64,000 bases of DNA from Limanda limanda (taxonomy: Eukaryota; Chordata; Actinopteri; Pleuronectiformes; Pleuronectidae), in contig NC_083638.1 of assembly GCF_963576545.1 (NCBI RefSeq), forward strand, positions 26,422,090-26,486,089, given 5' to 3'. The notes under the pieces were generated by a model. That model did no database searches. It saw nothing but the letters and a program-made list of their open reading frames with translations, and was not told where the DNA came from. The position numbers and the translations under genes were made by a program. This document shows positions 24,497-35,001 of this stretch, in pieces (the stretch's first letter is position 1; each line of letters begins with the position of its first letter).

Positions 24497-27400
24497 ACAA
24501 TCGAGCATCTCTGGAAAGCTGTGTTTTTCTTTTCACCATTACTATGGTCATAATAACATCCTTAAATGCAAACGGCCTGAGGAACATGATCAAAATAGAA
24601 AGAACGATTGAACTCTGTAAATCTGACATACTGTGCCTTCAAGAAACGCATTGGGATAATGAACTTGTGGAAACCCTTGGAAAGATTTGGAAAGGGCCCA
24701 TATTTATAGACAATGGGAGTGCGAGGGCATGTGGAGTGGCAATCCTTGTCAAAGAGAGGTCTGTTAGTGGTGTCAAGCAAACCTTTTGTGGAGGGAATGG
24801 ACGTGTGATAGCGATAGAATTTGTCCACAATAAAAACACATACCAATTAATCAATATCTATGCACCAAACGTGGAGGAACTGAGAAAGGGTTTTTTTGAG
24901 GACTTGGAGGTTCTGTGCACGGGAGATTGTATGATGGTTGGTGACTATAATGTAAAATTATCAAGACTAGATTATTCAAATAATGTAAAATACAGGTATG
25001 ATGGGTCAAGGAACTTTTTGAAAAGCATGATGGCAGAACACAAAATGGTGGACGTATGGAGGGAGGAAAATGCAGAACGAAAAGTGTTTTCGCGGAGGCA
25101 GGTGGTTATGGGGACCCTTAGACAGAGTAGAATAGACCTCGTCCTAGTTAAGGAAAACATTGTCAGCCAAATAAAAGAGGTGAAATATAATTTTACCACT
25201 CTTAGTGATCATGCAATCCTGTCGCTGAGGTTAAGGGACGTATGTATAAGGAATGTAGGTGGAGGAATGTGGTGCCTAAACAACAGCTTATTAAGAGAGG
25301 ATTCATATAAAGAGATGATAGCAAAATGTATCAAAGAAGAAATAGAGAACAGATTAAACAAAGATAATATTTGTATTTGGTGGGAAAATTTGAAAGAAAA
25401 AGTTAAAAAGAAAAGCATATACTATTCCAAGCAAAAGAACTTCAGAATGGATCAGGTAGAGAAAGAGATACAAAATAAATTAAACGAAGAAGCAGGGAAA
25501 GCAGACAAAGATGGAAATTATAATATACAAAATTATCTGGAGTTGAGAAGGCAACTAAAAGATTGTGAGAAAAATAAATGTGATGGGGCGATACTAAGGA
25601 GTAGAGTACAGTATGCTGTAGAGGGGGAAAGGTGCACAGCGTACTTTCTAAACCTGGAAAAAAATAAGCAGGAAAAAAATTATATAAACGAACTACAGAA
25701 TGAAAATGGGGAGAAGGTAAATGATTTGGTTAGCATTTTGAATACAGTGGAAGGCTTCTATAAAAACTTGTATAAAAAAGGGAATGCAGAAAAAGTATGT
25801 ATTGATGAGGTCTTGAGTGGTGTGGATGCAAGGGTATCAGCAGACGAGCAAGACATGTGTGACAGAGAGATTACAGTAGAAGAAATACAAATAGCAATTA
25901 AAAATGCAAAAAACAATAAAAGCCCTGGTTCAGATGGCCTTAGCAGTGAATTCTACAAAGAGTTTGCTGATGTGTTGGCACCCATACTGCTAATGGTATA
26001 TCAAAGCATGGAAGAGGGACAACTGGTTCCAGAATCCATGGCTACTGGGGTAATCACAATATTATTTAAAAACAGGGGGAGTAGGTTGGAGTTAGGGAAT
26101 TATAGGCCAATTAGTTTATTGAATGGTGACTATAAGATATTAACAAGGGTTTTAGCGTATAGGATTAAGAAGGTAATGGGAGGAATAATATCACCGACAC
26201 AGGCATATAGTGTCGAAGGGAGAGACATAGCAGATATAATAGGGACAGTGAGGGACGTTGTTAGGCACATGAAAGAACAGTCTGGGATTGTGTTGAGTGT
26301 AGATTTGAATAAGGCTTTTGATAGAGTGGAGCATGAGTTCTTGTTTCGGACTATGAAAGAATTTGGGTTTGGGGATAGAATAGTGAGTTGGATCAGGCTG
26401 CTGTATAAGGAAGCTAAGAGTAGGGTCAAATGTAATGGTCTGATGACAGACACCTTTGCTTTGGAGAGGTCAGTGAGACAGGGCTGTCCTTTATCAGCAC
26501 TGTTGTATAGCATGTCTATTGAACCCTTTGCTGTCCTTATAAAAAAGGATAGTAATATAAAAGGAATACAAATACCAGGTGAGAAAATTAATATAATTCA
26601 ACAATATGCGGATGACATGACAATAACAGTAGAAAATATGGACAGCATCAATATAATTATGAAACACATGGGAACATATGGGAGGGCAGCAGGGGCTAAA
26701 GTGAATATAGAAAAATCGGAACTAATGTGTATAGGTCAGGAGGGGGATAGGGTTGACAGTATGATTGCATTTAGAGTGGTGGACTGCATCAAAGTTTTAG
26801 GAGTAAACATAGGTCCAAACGAAAAGGAAGCAAGAGATATCACTTGGACAGGAGTGATAAATAAGATAAAACACACTTTAAATGCATGGAAGCAGAGGAA
26901 ATTGAAGTTAAAAGGTAAGGTAATAGTTGTTAATTCCTTATTATTATCCAAATGTGTGTATGTTTTGGGCGCACTAGATCTTCCGGTATGGGTTCTATCC
27001 GAATTAAATCAGCTGACTTCAAACTTCTTGTGGGATGGGAAGGGTGTGAGGATATCCCACAAAACGTTGATAGCAGGGTACAGTGAGGGAGGGTTAAAAC
27101 TGGTGGACATTGACACAAAACGTAAAGCACTGAGGGTTAAAACAGTGAAGAAGTATCTCCATGATGTGAATGACTATGGGTGGAAACAATTCTTTAAAAT
27201 GTATGTTCAGATGGCTGGTAGATGTGGAGAGAATAGTCTGCTTATGGTTTTGAAGGAACCAATGTATGAAAAAGTGCCTTCTTTCTACCAAGAGGTGTTC
27301 AAAGCGTGGGGAGAATTCCTACCCAACATATCATACAACTGTAGTAATGTAACCGAAGTAATGAATAAACCCGTTTTTCTCAATCCTATAATACAGCATA

Positions 27401-28344
27401 ACAACAAAATGCTATACAATAAGGTTTTCATGGATGCAGGAATTAGGCAAGTAAAGGACATGGTCTATGAGTTTGTGCCTGGGTTTCTGCCTGGGCAGGC
27501 AATGGTAGACTGCGTAAGAGAAGGGGATGAGGATGCTAGGAGAGATATGATTGTAAAAATGTATGATATAATTAAGGGGAGTATGCCTGTAGACTGGAGG
27601 TATTTGATTGAGAGAGAGTGTGTGAGGACAGGGGATGGACCCTTACCTAAACTAGTGTTTGTTAAAAATTATGCAAATAAAGAGTTTAAAGAATTAAAAG
27701 TAAAAAACATATATTTAGAACTGATAGCGAAACTGCTGAAAAGACCGGCATCAGAACAAATGTGGGAGAGGGTTCTGCCAGGTATGAATGTACAGTTGAT
27801 ATGGGAAAACCTCCAAATCAAATATAATGCAATAGAATGTGAAAACAATGACTTCATGACGAGACACAACAGGATCTATGTAAACACGGTGCTGCATCAG
27901 ATTAACAAAAAGAACAAAAGAGAATGTGACGTGTGTGAAACTGAGCCAGAAGACTTGTTACATATATATATCCGATGTGAATGTCTACGTAGTTTTGTTT
28001 TGAAGTTAAAAGATATGCTGTTTAAAAACTGGGAAAAGGGTTTTGTAAAGGCATATGAATGGAATAAAATGTTGCTGTTTGGAGTAAATGGGAAAAGGAA
28101 AGATGTGAATGTTCGTTTGTTTAATTTTGTGTTAAGCCACGTGAGGTATGCTATTATGTCAAGAAGGAATCTTGCTCATTTTAAGGGGAAAAAGGTGCAT
28201 GTGTGGGATTTGTTTGAATCGGTTGTCAGGAGAAATGTGGGTTTGATCTTTAAATATGGTGCTGAGGACTTTGCTGAATGTTTTATTGACGGGTGTGGCT
28301 TTATATCTGTAACATCGGAAGGGAAACTAGCATTTAATTTCTGA
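24493..28344 (+). CDS. LINE ORF2 protein: AP endonuclease and reverse transcriptase
   Basis: 1,283 residues, uninterrupted. The N-terminal apurinic-type endonuclease has SLNANGLRN, QETHW, GDYN at 150-153 (usual GDFN) and SDH at 238-240. The reverse transcriptase has NYRPISLLN, motif A VDLNKAFDRV with D604, motif B RQGCPLSALLY and YADD at 705-708. A C-terminal zinc motif C1145-C1148-H1157-C1162 follows, as in L1/Tx1 elements. The protein would nick the 5S target and prime reverse transcription there. All catalytic residues that I could check are present. The ATGA overlap with ORF1 suggests coupled re-initiation. Confidence 0.93.
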   Translation: MNNRASLESCVFLFTITMVIITSLNANGLRNMIKIERTIELCKSDILCLQETHWDNELVETLGKIWKGPIFIDNGSARACGVAILVKERSVSGVKQTFCGGNGRVIAIEFVHNKNTYQLINIYAPNVEELRKGFFEDLEVLCTGDCMMVGDYNVKLSRLDYSNNVKYRYDGSRNFLKSMMAEHKMVDVWREENAERKVFSRRQVVMGTLRQSRIDLVLVKENIVSQIKEVKYNFTTLSDHAILSLRLRDVCIRNVGGGMWCLNNSLLREDSYKEMIAKCIKEEIENRLNKDNICIWWENLKEKVKKKSIYYSKQKNFRMDQVEKEIQNKLNEEAGKADKDGNYNIQNYLELRRQLKDCEKNKCDGAILRSRVQYAVEGERCTAYFLNLEKNKQEKNYINELQNENGEKVNDLVSILNTVEGFYKNLYKKGNAEKVCIDEVLSGVDARVSADEQDMCDREITVEEIQIAIKNAKNNKSPGSDGLSSEFYKEFADVLAPILLMVYQSMEEGQLVPESMATGVITILFKNRGSRLELGNYRPISLLNGDYKILTRVLAYRIKKVMGGIISPTQAYSVEGRDIADIIGTVRDVVRHMKEQSGIVLSVDLNKAFDRVEHEFLFRTMKEFGFGDRIVSWIRLLYKEAKSRVKCNGLMTDTFALERSVRQGCPLSALLYSMSIEPFAVLIKKDSNIKGIQIPGEKINIIQQYADDMTITVENMDSINIIMKHMGTYGRAAGAKVNIEKSELMCIGQEGDRVDSMIAFRVVDCIKVLGVNIGPNEKEARDITWTGVINKIKHTLNAWKQRKLKLKGKVIVVNSLLLSKCVYVLGALDLPVWVLSELNQLTSNFLWDGKGVRISHKTLIAGYSEGGLKLVDIDTKRKALRVKTVKKYLHDVNDYGWKQFFKMYVQMAGRCGENSLLMVLKEPMYEKVPSFYQEVFKAWGEFLPNISYNCSNVTEVMNKPVFLNPIIQHNNKMLYNKVFMDAGIRQVKDMVYEFVPGFLPGQAMVDCVREGDEDARRDMIVKMYDIIKGSMPVDWRYLIERECVRTGDGPLPKLVFVKNYANKEFKELKVKNIYLELIAKLLKRPASEQMWERVLPGMNVQLIWENLQIKYNAIECENNDFMTRHNRIYVNTVLHQINKKNKRECDVCETEPEDLLHIYIRCECLRSFVLKLKDMLFKNWEKGFVKAYEWNKMLLFGVNGKRKDVNVRLFNFVLSHVRYAIMSRRNLAHFKGKKVHVWDLFESVVRRNVGLIFKYGAEDFAECFIDGCGFISVTSEGKLAFNF

Positions 28345-28548
28345 GTGTGCCTCTATGTTTATCAGGCGCACGTGTTATTATTAAGTTATTTATTTTTCTT
28401 TCTTTTTTTTTCATTTTTTGAGTTTTGTTATCCCTTAACATGAATGTGATTCCTGTGTGTATGTCATTGTTTTGTGTGAATATTTACAGATGAATGTCTT
28501 TTGTATATATAAATTGGTATTTTTGATAATAAAAAAAAAAAAAAAAAA

Positions 28549-28634
28549 CACGCCCGATCTCGGAAGCTAAGCAGGGTCGGGCCTGGTTAGTACTTGGATG
28601 GGAGACCGCCTGGGAATACCAGGTGCTGTAAGCT
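28549..28634 (+). pseudogene. 5S rRNA gene, 3' fragment after the LINE
   Basis: It resumes with CACGCCCGATCTCGG directly after the A tail and runs to the normal 3' end and T-run. It lacks ten bases (one of the two CCGATCTCG-type repeats) relative to an intact gene. Confidence 0.88.
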
Positions 28635-29104
28635 TTTTCCAATTTTCTTTGCAACCAGCAGAGGGTGCTGTTGCTGCTGCTTCACAGGAGAAACGTCTTG
28701 GAAAGAGCAGGAAAGACCATAAAAGACTGGCCATCAAAGAAACAAAGGATATGGAACACACACACAGATCATCGCTGAAGGAACAGAATGAACATTCAAG
28801 TGACTTTTGATATTCAAACCACTACTTTATTCACGTAGTAGTAACATATCATTCTCAAAATGTCATATTTGGAGAGAAGGATGAAAGAGCAGCGAGTTTA
28901 CTCACCATCAAAAGAAGAAACAGTGTATGAAACCAGGACATTATCACTGAAGACAATGATTGAAAATTGTAATGATTTATTCTTGCAATATTGTGACAAA
29001 ATTGCACCTTGAGCTTCTCTTTCCTTAACATTAAATAACAATAAAAACCCAGTTTCAATGGTCACAAAGCGACAACAGTATTCACCATGGTGGTGGTTCA
29101 CATG

Positions 29105-29115
29105 TTTAAATAAGG
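29105..29115 (+). promoter_or_regulatory. TATA-like element of the 5S genes (representative copy)
   Basis: TTTAAATAAGG at -31 to -21 of the gene at 29136. The same sequence precedes nearly every gene. Fish 5S genes commonly carry such an element near -28. Confidence 0.65.
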
Positions 29116-29135
29116 TATTGTGACTTGGCTCTTTC

Positions 29136-29254
29136 GCTTACGGCCATACCACCCTGAACACGCCCGATCTCGTCCGATCTCGGAAGCTAAGCAGGGTCGG
29201 GCCTGGTTAGTACTTGGATGGGAGACCGCCTGGGAATACCAGGTGCTGTAAGCT
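29136..29254 (+). rRNA. 5S rRNA gene
   Basis: Intact 119-nt copy, first full consensus copy after the LINE. Upstream spacer T at -118, C at -7. Confidence 0.95.
29185..29232 (+). promoter_or_regulatory. 5S internal control region (representative copy)
   Basis: Box A (positions 50-64, AGCTAAGCAGGGTCG) through box C (positions 80-97, TGGATGGGAGACCGCCTG) are intact in this and almost all copies. This is the TFIIIA binding region of type 1 Pol III promoters. Confidence 0.85.
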
Positions 29255-29274
29255 TTTTCCAATTTTCTTTGCAA

Positions 29275-29290
29275 CCAGCAGAGGGTGCTG
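29275..29290 (+). promoter_or_regulatory. CTCF-like motif in the 5S spacer (representative copy)
   Basis: CCAGCAGAGGGTGCTG resembles the CTCF core CCAGCAGRGGGCGCT, with T for C at one core base. It lies 20 bases after the gene end and recurs in nearly every spacer. Binding is unproven. Confidence 0.35.
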
Positions 29291-29755
29291 TTGCTGCTGC
29301 TTCACAGGAGAAACGTCTTGGAAAGAGCAGGAAAGACCATAAAAGACTGGCCATCAAAGAAACAAAGGATATGGAACACACACACAGATCATCGCTGAAG
29401 GAACAGAATGAACATTCAAGTGACTTTTGATATTCAAACCACTACTTTATTCACGTAGTAGTAACATATCATTCTCAAAATGTCATATTTGGAGAGAAGG
29501 ATGAAAGAGCAGCGAGTTTACTCACCATCAAAAGAAGAAACAGTGTATGAAACCAGGACATTATCACTGAAGACAATGATTGAAAATTGTAATGATTTAT
29601 TCTTGCAATATTGTGACAAAATTGCACCTTGAGCTTCTCTTTCCTTAACATTAAATAACAATAAAAACCCAGTTTCAATGGTCACAAAGCGACAACAGTA
29701 TTCACCATGGTGGTGGTTCACATGTTTAAATAAGGTATTGTGACTTGGCTCTTTC

Positions 29756-29857
29756 GCTTACGGCCATACCACCCTGAACACGCCCGATCTCGTCCCATCT
29801 CGGAAGCTAAGCAGGGTCGGGCCTGGTTAGTACTTGGATGGGAGACCGCCTGGGAAT
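29756..29857 (+). pseudogene. 5S rRNA gene truncated by the fold-back element
   Basis: Positions 1-102 only, with G41C. The last 17 bases and the next 81 bases of spacer are missing, and the fold-back begins at once. Without its 3' stem and terminator the copy should not work. Confidence 0.88.
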
Positions 29858-31475
29858 TATGGAGGACCATACATGACATAAGTATAAATAAATAAATAAA
29901 TAAATGTAGATATAAATACAGAAATAAATAAATAAATAAATAAATAAAAAAGGAAATTAATTAATTAATACAGAAATAAATAAATAAATACGTTACTAAC
30001 AACAGAAATAAATAAATAAATGTCTTAAATATATTTGCACATTTATTTATTCCCTGATTTATATTTTTCACGTTTTCAATCACCTTATGCTAATGAGAAA
30101 GGCGGGCCTAACCGCAGTCTCATGCAGGATTGGTCACAGGAGTGTAATTATCCAGCCTTTCAATGCTGACTGGTGTCCAGTAGCTGTTTGCAGTGTTGTG
30201 CCAGTTCACGTCTCGTGTTCTCCTGAGCACAGGGAGCGAGCAGAGAGGAGGAGGAAGCAGAAACTCCTGCTCGGAAAGAAACAAGCCTGCAGCTTCTGCT
30301 CTGCCCATGAAGCAGCTGATCTCTGAGCAGATGTGACCAGAGACTGTTTTACAAAGTCACTGAGCGGCTGCATCGAGGTGACGAGCTCAAGTCTCAGTTT
30401 TTGTCTCTGTGCGAGTGTGTGGCACTGAGGGGTGCGGAGCCCGGGTGCCTGTGTGTATAGCTCAGTTGACCAATCCTGCTCGAGACTGAGTTTGGGACCG
30501 CCTACCTCATTTACATATGGACAATTAATTGTTGAAAAATAAAAATGTTGCAAAAGAAAATGTGGAAATAGATAAAGAAATAAATGAATACATGTGGAGA
30601 TAAATACAGAAGTAAATTAATCAATGTGTTAAACTTATTCCCACAATTATTTCAACTTTTATGTATTTCAACATTTATTTAATTCCACATTTAATTGTCT
30701 CATATGTAAATGAGGTAGGAGGTCCCAAACTCAGTCTCGAGCAGGATTGGTCAACTGAGCTATACACACACGCACACACAGGCCCCGTGGCTCCGCACCC
30801 CTCAGTGCCACACACTTGCACAGAGACAAAAACTGAGACTTGAGCTCGTCACCTCGATGCAGCCGCTCAGTGACTTTGTAAAACAGTGAAAACACAGAGT
30901 TTCTCTGGTCACATCTGCTCAGAGATCAGCTGCTTCATGCGCAGAGCAGAAGCTGCAGGTGGTTTGTACCGAGCTGGAGTTTCTGCTTCCTCCTCCTCTC
31001 TGCGCTCTCCTTGTGCTCAGGAGAACACGAGACGTGGCGCTCACAGTCAGGATTACTGACACCTTAATCATTCCAATAAAAAATAACTTGAACTAACCCT
31101 CTGAACTTGAACTAGTTAATTTTAAGTGTGAACCGGCTCAACACTGCGAACAGCTACTGGACACCAGTCAGCATTGAAAGGCTGGATCATTACACTCCTG
31201 TGACCAATCCTGCATGAGACTGCAGTTAGGCCCGCCTTTCTCATTAGCATAAGGTGATTGAAAACGTGAAAAATATAAATCAGGGAATAAATAAATGTGC
31301 AAATATATTTAAGACATTTATTTATTTATTTCTGTTGTTAGTAACGTATTTATTTATTTATTTCTGTATTAATTAATTTATTTCCTTTTTTATTTATTTA
31401 TTTATTTATTTCTGTATTTATTTCTACATTTATTTATTTATTTATTTATACTTATGTCATGTATGGTCCTCCATA
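29858..31475. mobile_element. Fold-back (long inverted repeat) element, copy 1
   Basis: 1,618 bp. Ends are TATGGAGGACCATACATGAC and its complement. The arms, about 700-800 bp each, pair along nearly their whole length around an AT-rich centre near 30570-30650. Both ends carry (TAAA)n/(ATAA)n tracts. The right arm has about 90 extra bases near 31045-31135. No transposase frame is seen, so it is non-autonomous and its superfamily is unknown. Here the left junction lies in a 5S gene, while the right junction (GTAAAGACCATAAAAG) equals that of the other copies. Confidence 0.85.
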
Positions 31476-31901
31476 GTAAAGACCATAAAAGACTGGCCAT
31501 CAAAGAAACAAAGGATATGGAACACACACACAGATCATCGCTGAAGGAACAGAATGAACATTCAAGTGACTTTTGATATTCAAACCACTACTTTATTCAC
31601 GTAGTAGTAACATATCATTCTCAAAATGTCATATTTGGAGAGAAGGATGAAAGAGCAGCGAGTTTACTCACCATCAAAAGAAGAAACAGTGTATGAAACC
31701 AGGACATTATCACTGAAGACAATGATTGAAAATTGTAATGATTTATTCTTGCAATATTGTGACAAAATTGCACCTTGAGCTTCACTTTCCTTAACATTAA
31801 ATAACAATAAAAACCCAGTTTCAATGGTCACAAAGCGACAACAGTATTCACCATGGTGGTGGTTCACATGTTTAAATAAGGTATTGTGACTTGGCTCTTT
31901 C

Positions 31902-32020
31902 GCTTACGGCCATACCACCCTGAACACGCCCGATCTCGTCCGATCTCGGAAGCTAAGCAGGGTCGTGCCTGGTTAATACTTGGATGGGAGACCGCCTGGG
32001 AATACCAGGTGCTGTAAGCT
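31902..32020 (+). rRNA. 5S rRNA gene, variant
   Basis: Full length with two substitutions, G65T and G75A, between box A and box C. Spacer A at -118, C at -7. Confidence 0.9.
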
Positions 32021-32521
32021 TTTTCCAATTTTCTTTGCAACCAGCAGAGGGTGCTGTTGCTGCTGCTTCACAGGAGAAACGTCTTGGAAAGAGCAGGAAA
32101 GACCATAAAAGACTGGCCATCAAAGAAACAAAGGATATGGAACACACACACAGATCATCGCTGAAGGAACAGAATGAACATTCAAGTGACTTTTGATATT
32201 CAAACCACTACTTTATTCACGTAGTAGTAACATATCATTCTCAAAATGTCATATTTGGAGAGAAGGATGAAAGAGCAGCGAGTTTACTCACCATCAAAAG
32301 AAGAAACAGTGTATGAAACCAGGACATTATCACTGAAGACAATGATTGAAAATTGTAATGATTTATTCTTGCAATATTGTGACAAAATTGCACCTTGAGC
32401 TTCTCTTTCCTTAACATTAAATAACAATAAAAACCCAGTTTCAATGGTCACAAAGCGACAACAGTATTCACCATGGTGGTGGTTCACATGTTTAAATAAG
32501 GTATTGTGACTTGGGTCTTTC

Positions 32522-32640
32522 GCTTACGGCCATACCACCCTGAACACGCCCGATCTCGTCCGATCTCGGAAGCTAAGCAGGGTCGGGCCTGGTTAGTACT
32601 TGGATGGGAGACCGCCTGGGAATACCAGGTGCTGTAAGCT
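32522..32640 (+). rRNA. 5S rRNA gene
   Basis: Intact copy. Spacer T at -118, G at -7. Confidence 0.95.
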
Positions 32641-33141
32641 TTTTCCAATTTTCTTTGCAACCAGCAGAGGGTGCTGTTGCTGCTGCTTCACAGGAGAAAC
32701 GTCTTGGAAAGAGCAGGAAAGACCATAAAAGACTGGCCATCAAAGAAACAAAGGATATGGAACACACACACAGATCATCGCTGAAGGAACAGAATGAACA
32801 TTCAAGTGACTTTTGATATTCAAACCACTACTTTATTCACGTAGTAGTAACATATCATTCTCAAAATGTCATATTTGGAGAGAAGGATGAAAGAGCAGCG
32901 AGTTTACTCACCATCAAAAGAAGAAACAGTGTATGAAACCAGGACATTATCACTGAAGACAATGATTGAAAATTGTAATGATTTATTCTTGCAATATTGT
33001 GACAAAATTGCACCTTGAGCTTCTCTTTCCTTAACATTATATAACAATAAAAACCCAGTTTCAATGGTCACAAAGCGACAACAGTATTCACCATGGTGGT
33101 GGTTCACATGTTTAAATAAGGTATTGTGACTTGGCTCTTTC

Positions 33142-33260
33142 GCTTACGGCCATACCACCCTGAACACGCCCGATCTCGTCCGATCTCGGAAGCTAAGCAG
33201 GGTCGGGCCTGGTTAGTACTTGGATGGGAGACCGCCTGGGAATACCAGGTGCTGTAAGCT
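33142..33260 (+). rRNA. 5S rRNA gene
   Basis: Intact copy. Spacer T at -118, C at -7, and a private A-to-T change near 33040. Confidence 0.95.
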
Positions 33261-33761
33261 TTTTCCAATTTTCTTTGCAACCAGCAGAGGGTGCTGTTGC
33301 TGCTGCTTCACAGGAGAAACGTCTTGGAAAGAGCAGGAAAGACCATAAAAGACTGGCCATCAAAGAAACAAAGGATATGGAACACACACACAGATCATCG
33401 CTGAAGGAACAGAATGAACATTCAAGTGACTTTTGATATTCAAACCACTACTTTATTCACGTAGTAGTAACATATCATTCTCAAAATGTCATATTTGGAG
33501 AGAAGGATGAAAGAGCAGCGAGTTTACTCACCATCAAAAGAAGAAACAGTGTATGAAACCAGGACATTATCACTGAAGACAATGATTGAAAATTGTAATG
33601 ATTTATTCTTGCAATATTGTGACAAAATTGCACCTTGAGCTTCTCTTTCCTTAACATTAAATAACAATAAAAACCCAGTTTCAATGGTCACAAAGCGACA
33701 ACAGTATTCACCATGGTGGTGGTTCACATGTTTAAATAAGGTATTGTGACTTGGCTCTTTC

Positions 33762-33880
33762 GCTTACGGCCATACCACCCTGAACACGCCCGATCTCGTC
33801 CGATCTCGGAAGCTAAGCAGGGTCGGGCCTGGTTAGTACTTGGATGGGAGACCGCCTGGGAATACCAGGTGCTGTAAGCT
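33762..33880 (+). rRNA. 5S rRNA gene
   Basis: Intact copy. Spacer T at -118, C at -7. Confidence 0.95.
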
Positions 33881-34381
33881 TTTTCCAATTTTCTTTGCAA
33901 CCAGCAGAGGGTGCTGTTGCTGCTGCTTCACAGGAGAAACGTCTTGGAAAGAGCAGGAAAGACCATAAAAGACTGGCCATCAAAGAAACAAAGGATATGG
34001 AACACACACACAGATCATCGCTGAAGGAACAGAATGAACATTCAAGTGACTTTTGATATTCAAACCACTACTTTATTCACGTAGTAGTAACATATCATTC
34101 TCAAAATGTCATATTTGGAGAGAAGGATGAAAGAGCAGCGAGTTTACTCACCATCAAAAGAAGAAACAGTGTATGAAACCAGGACATTATCACTGAAGAC
34201 AATGATTGAAGATTGTAATGATTTATTCTTGCAATATTGTGACAAAATTGCACCTTGAGCTTCACTTTCCTTAACATTAAATAACAATAAAAACCCAGTT
34301 TCAATGGTCACAAAGCGACAACAGTATTCACCATGGTGGTGGTTCACATGTTTAAATAAGGTATTGTGACTTGGCTCTTTC

Positions 34382-34500
34382 GCTTACGGCCATACCACCC
34401 TGAACACGCCCGATCTCGTCCGATCTCGGAAGCTAAGCAGGGTCGGGCCTGGTTAGTACTTGGATGGGAGACCGCCTGGGAATACCAGGTGCTGTAAGCT
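34382..34500 (+). rRNA. 5S rRNA gene
   Basis: Intact copy. Spacer A at -118, C at -7, and a private A-to-G change near 34211. Confidence 0.95.
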
Positions 34501-35001
34501 TTTTCCAATTTTCTTTGCAACCAGCAGAGGGTGCTGTTGCTGCTGCTTCACAGGAGAAACGTCTTGGAAAGAGCAGGAAAGACCATAAAAGACTGGCCAT
34601 CAAAGAAACAAAGGATATGGAACACACACACAGATCATCGCTGAAGGAACAGAATGAACATTCAAGTGACTTTTGATATTCAAACCACTACTTTATTCAC
34701 GTAGTAGTAACATATCATTCTCAAAATGTCATATTTGGAGAGAAGGATGAAAGAGCAGCGAGTTTACTCACCATCAAAAGAAGAAACAGTGTATGAAACC
34801 AGGACATTATCACTGAAGACAATGATTGAAAATTGTAATGATTTATTCTTGCAATATTGTGACAAAATTGCACCTTGAGCTTCTCTTTCCTTAACATTAA
34901 ATAACAATAAAAACCCAGTTTCAATGGTCACAAAGCGACAACAGTATTCACCATGGTGGTGGTTCACATGTTTAAATAAGGTATTGTGACTTGGCTCTTT
35001 C

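Larger units (their letters stand above)
22917..28548 (+). mobile_element. 5S-gene-inserted non-LTR retrotransposon (Mutsu-like, Tx1/L1 group), full length
   Basis: About 5.63 kb, lying inside a 5S gene in the same orientation. It has a ~170-bp 5' UTR, ORF1 (23087-24496), ORF2 (24493-28344), a ~190-bp 3' UTR and an 18-base A tail (28531-28548). The 3' flank resumes in the 5S gene at CACGCCCGATCTCGG, and the same CACGCCCGATCTCG is present before the 5' junction, giving a target duplication of about 14 bases. Elements named Mutsu are known to insert specifically in fish 5S genes and belong to the Tx1 clade; the target here is the basis for that name. Both ORFs are open, so the copy may be competent or recently so. 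Confidence 0.9.

Noticed and set aside
28600..29130. Possible snoRNA or second small RNA gene in the 5S spacer
   Set aside because: A GATGAA and a CTGA occur at a suitable distance, but the C box does not match RTGATGA and no terminal stem forms. No U1, U2, U5, U6 or tRNA sequence was found.
30087..30843. Open frames of 60-115 residues in the fold-back elements (and copies near 52043, 56154, 59637, 63128)
   Set aside because: The frames on the two arms mirror each other because of the palindrome. None resembles a transposase or any known protein.
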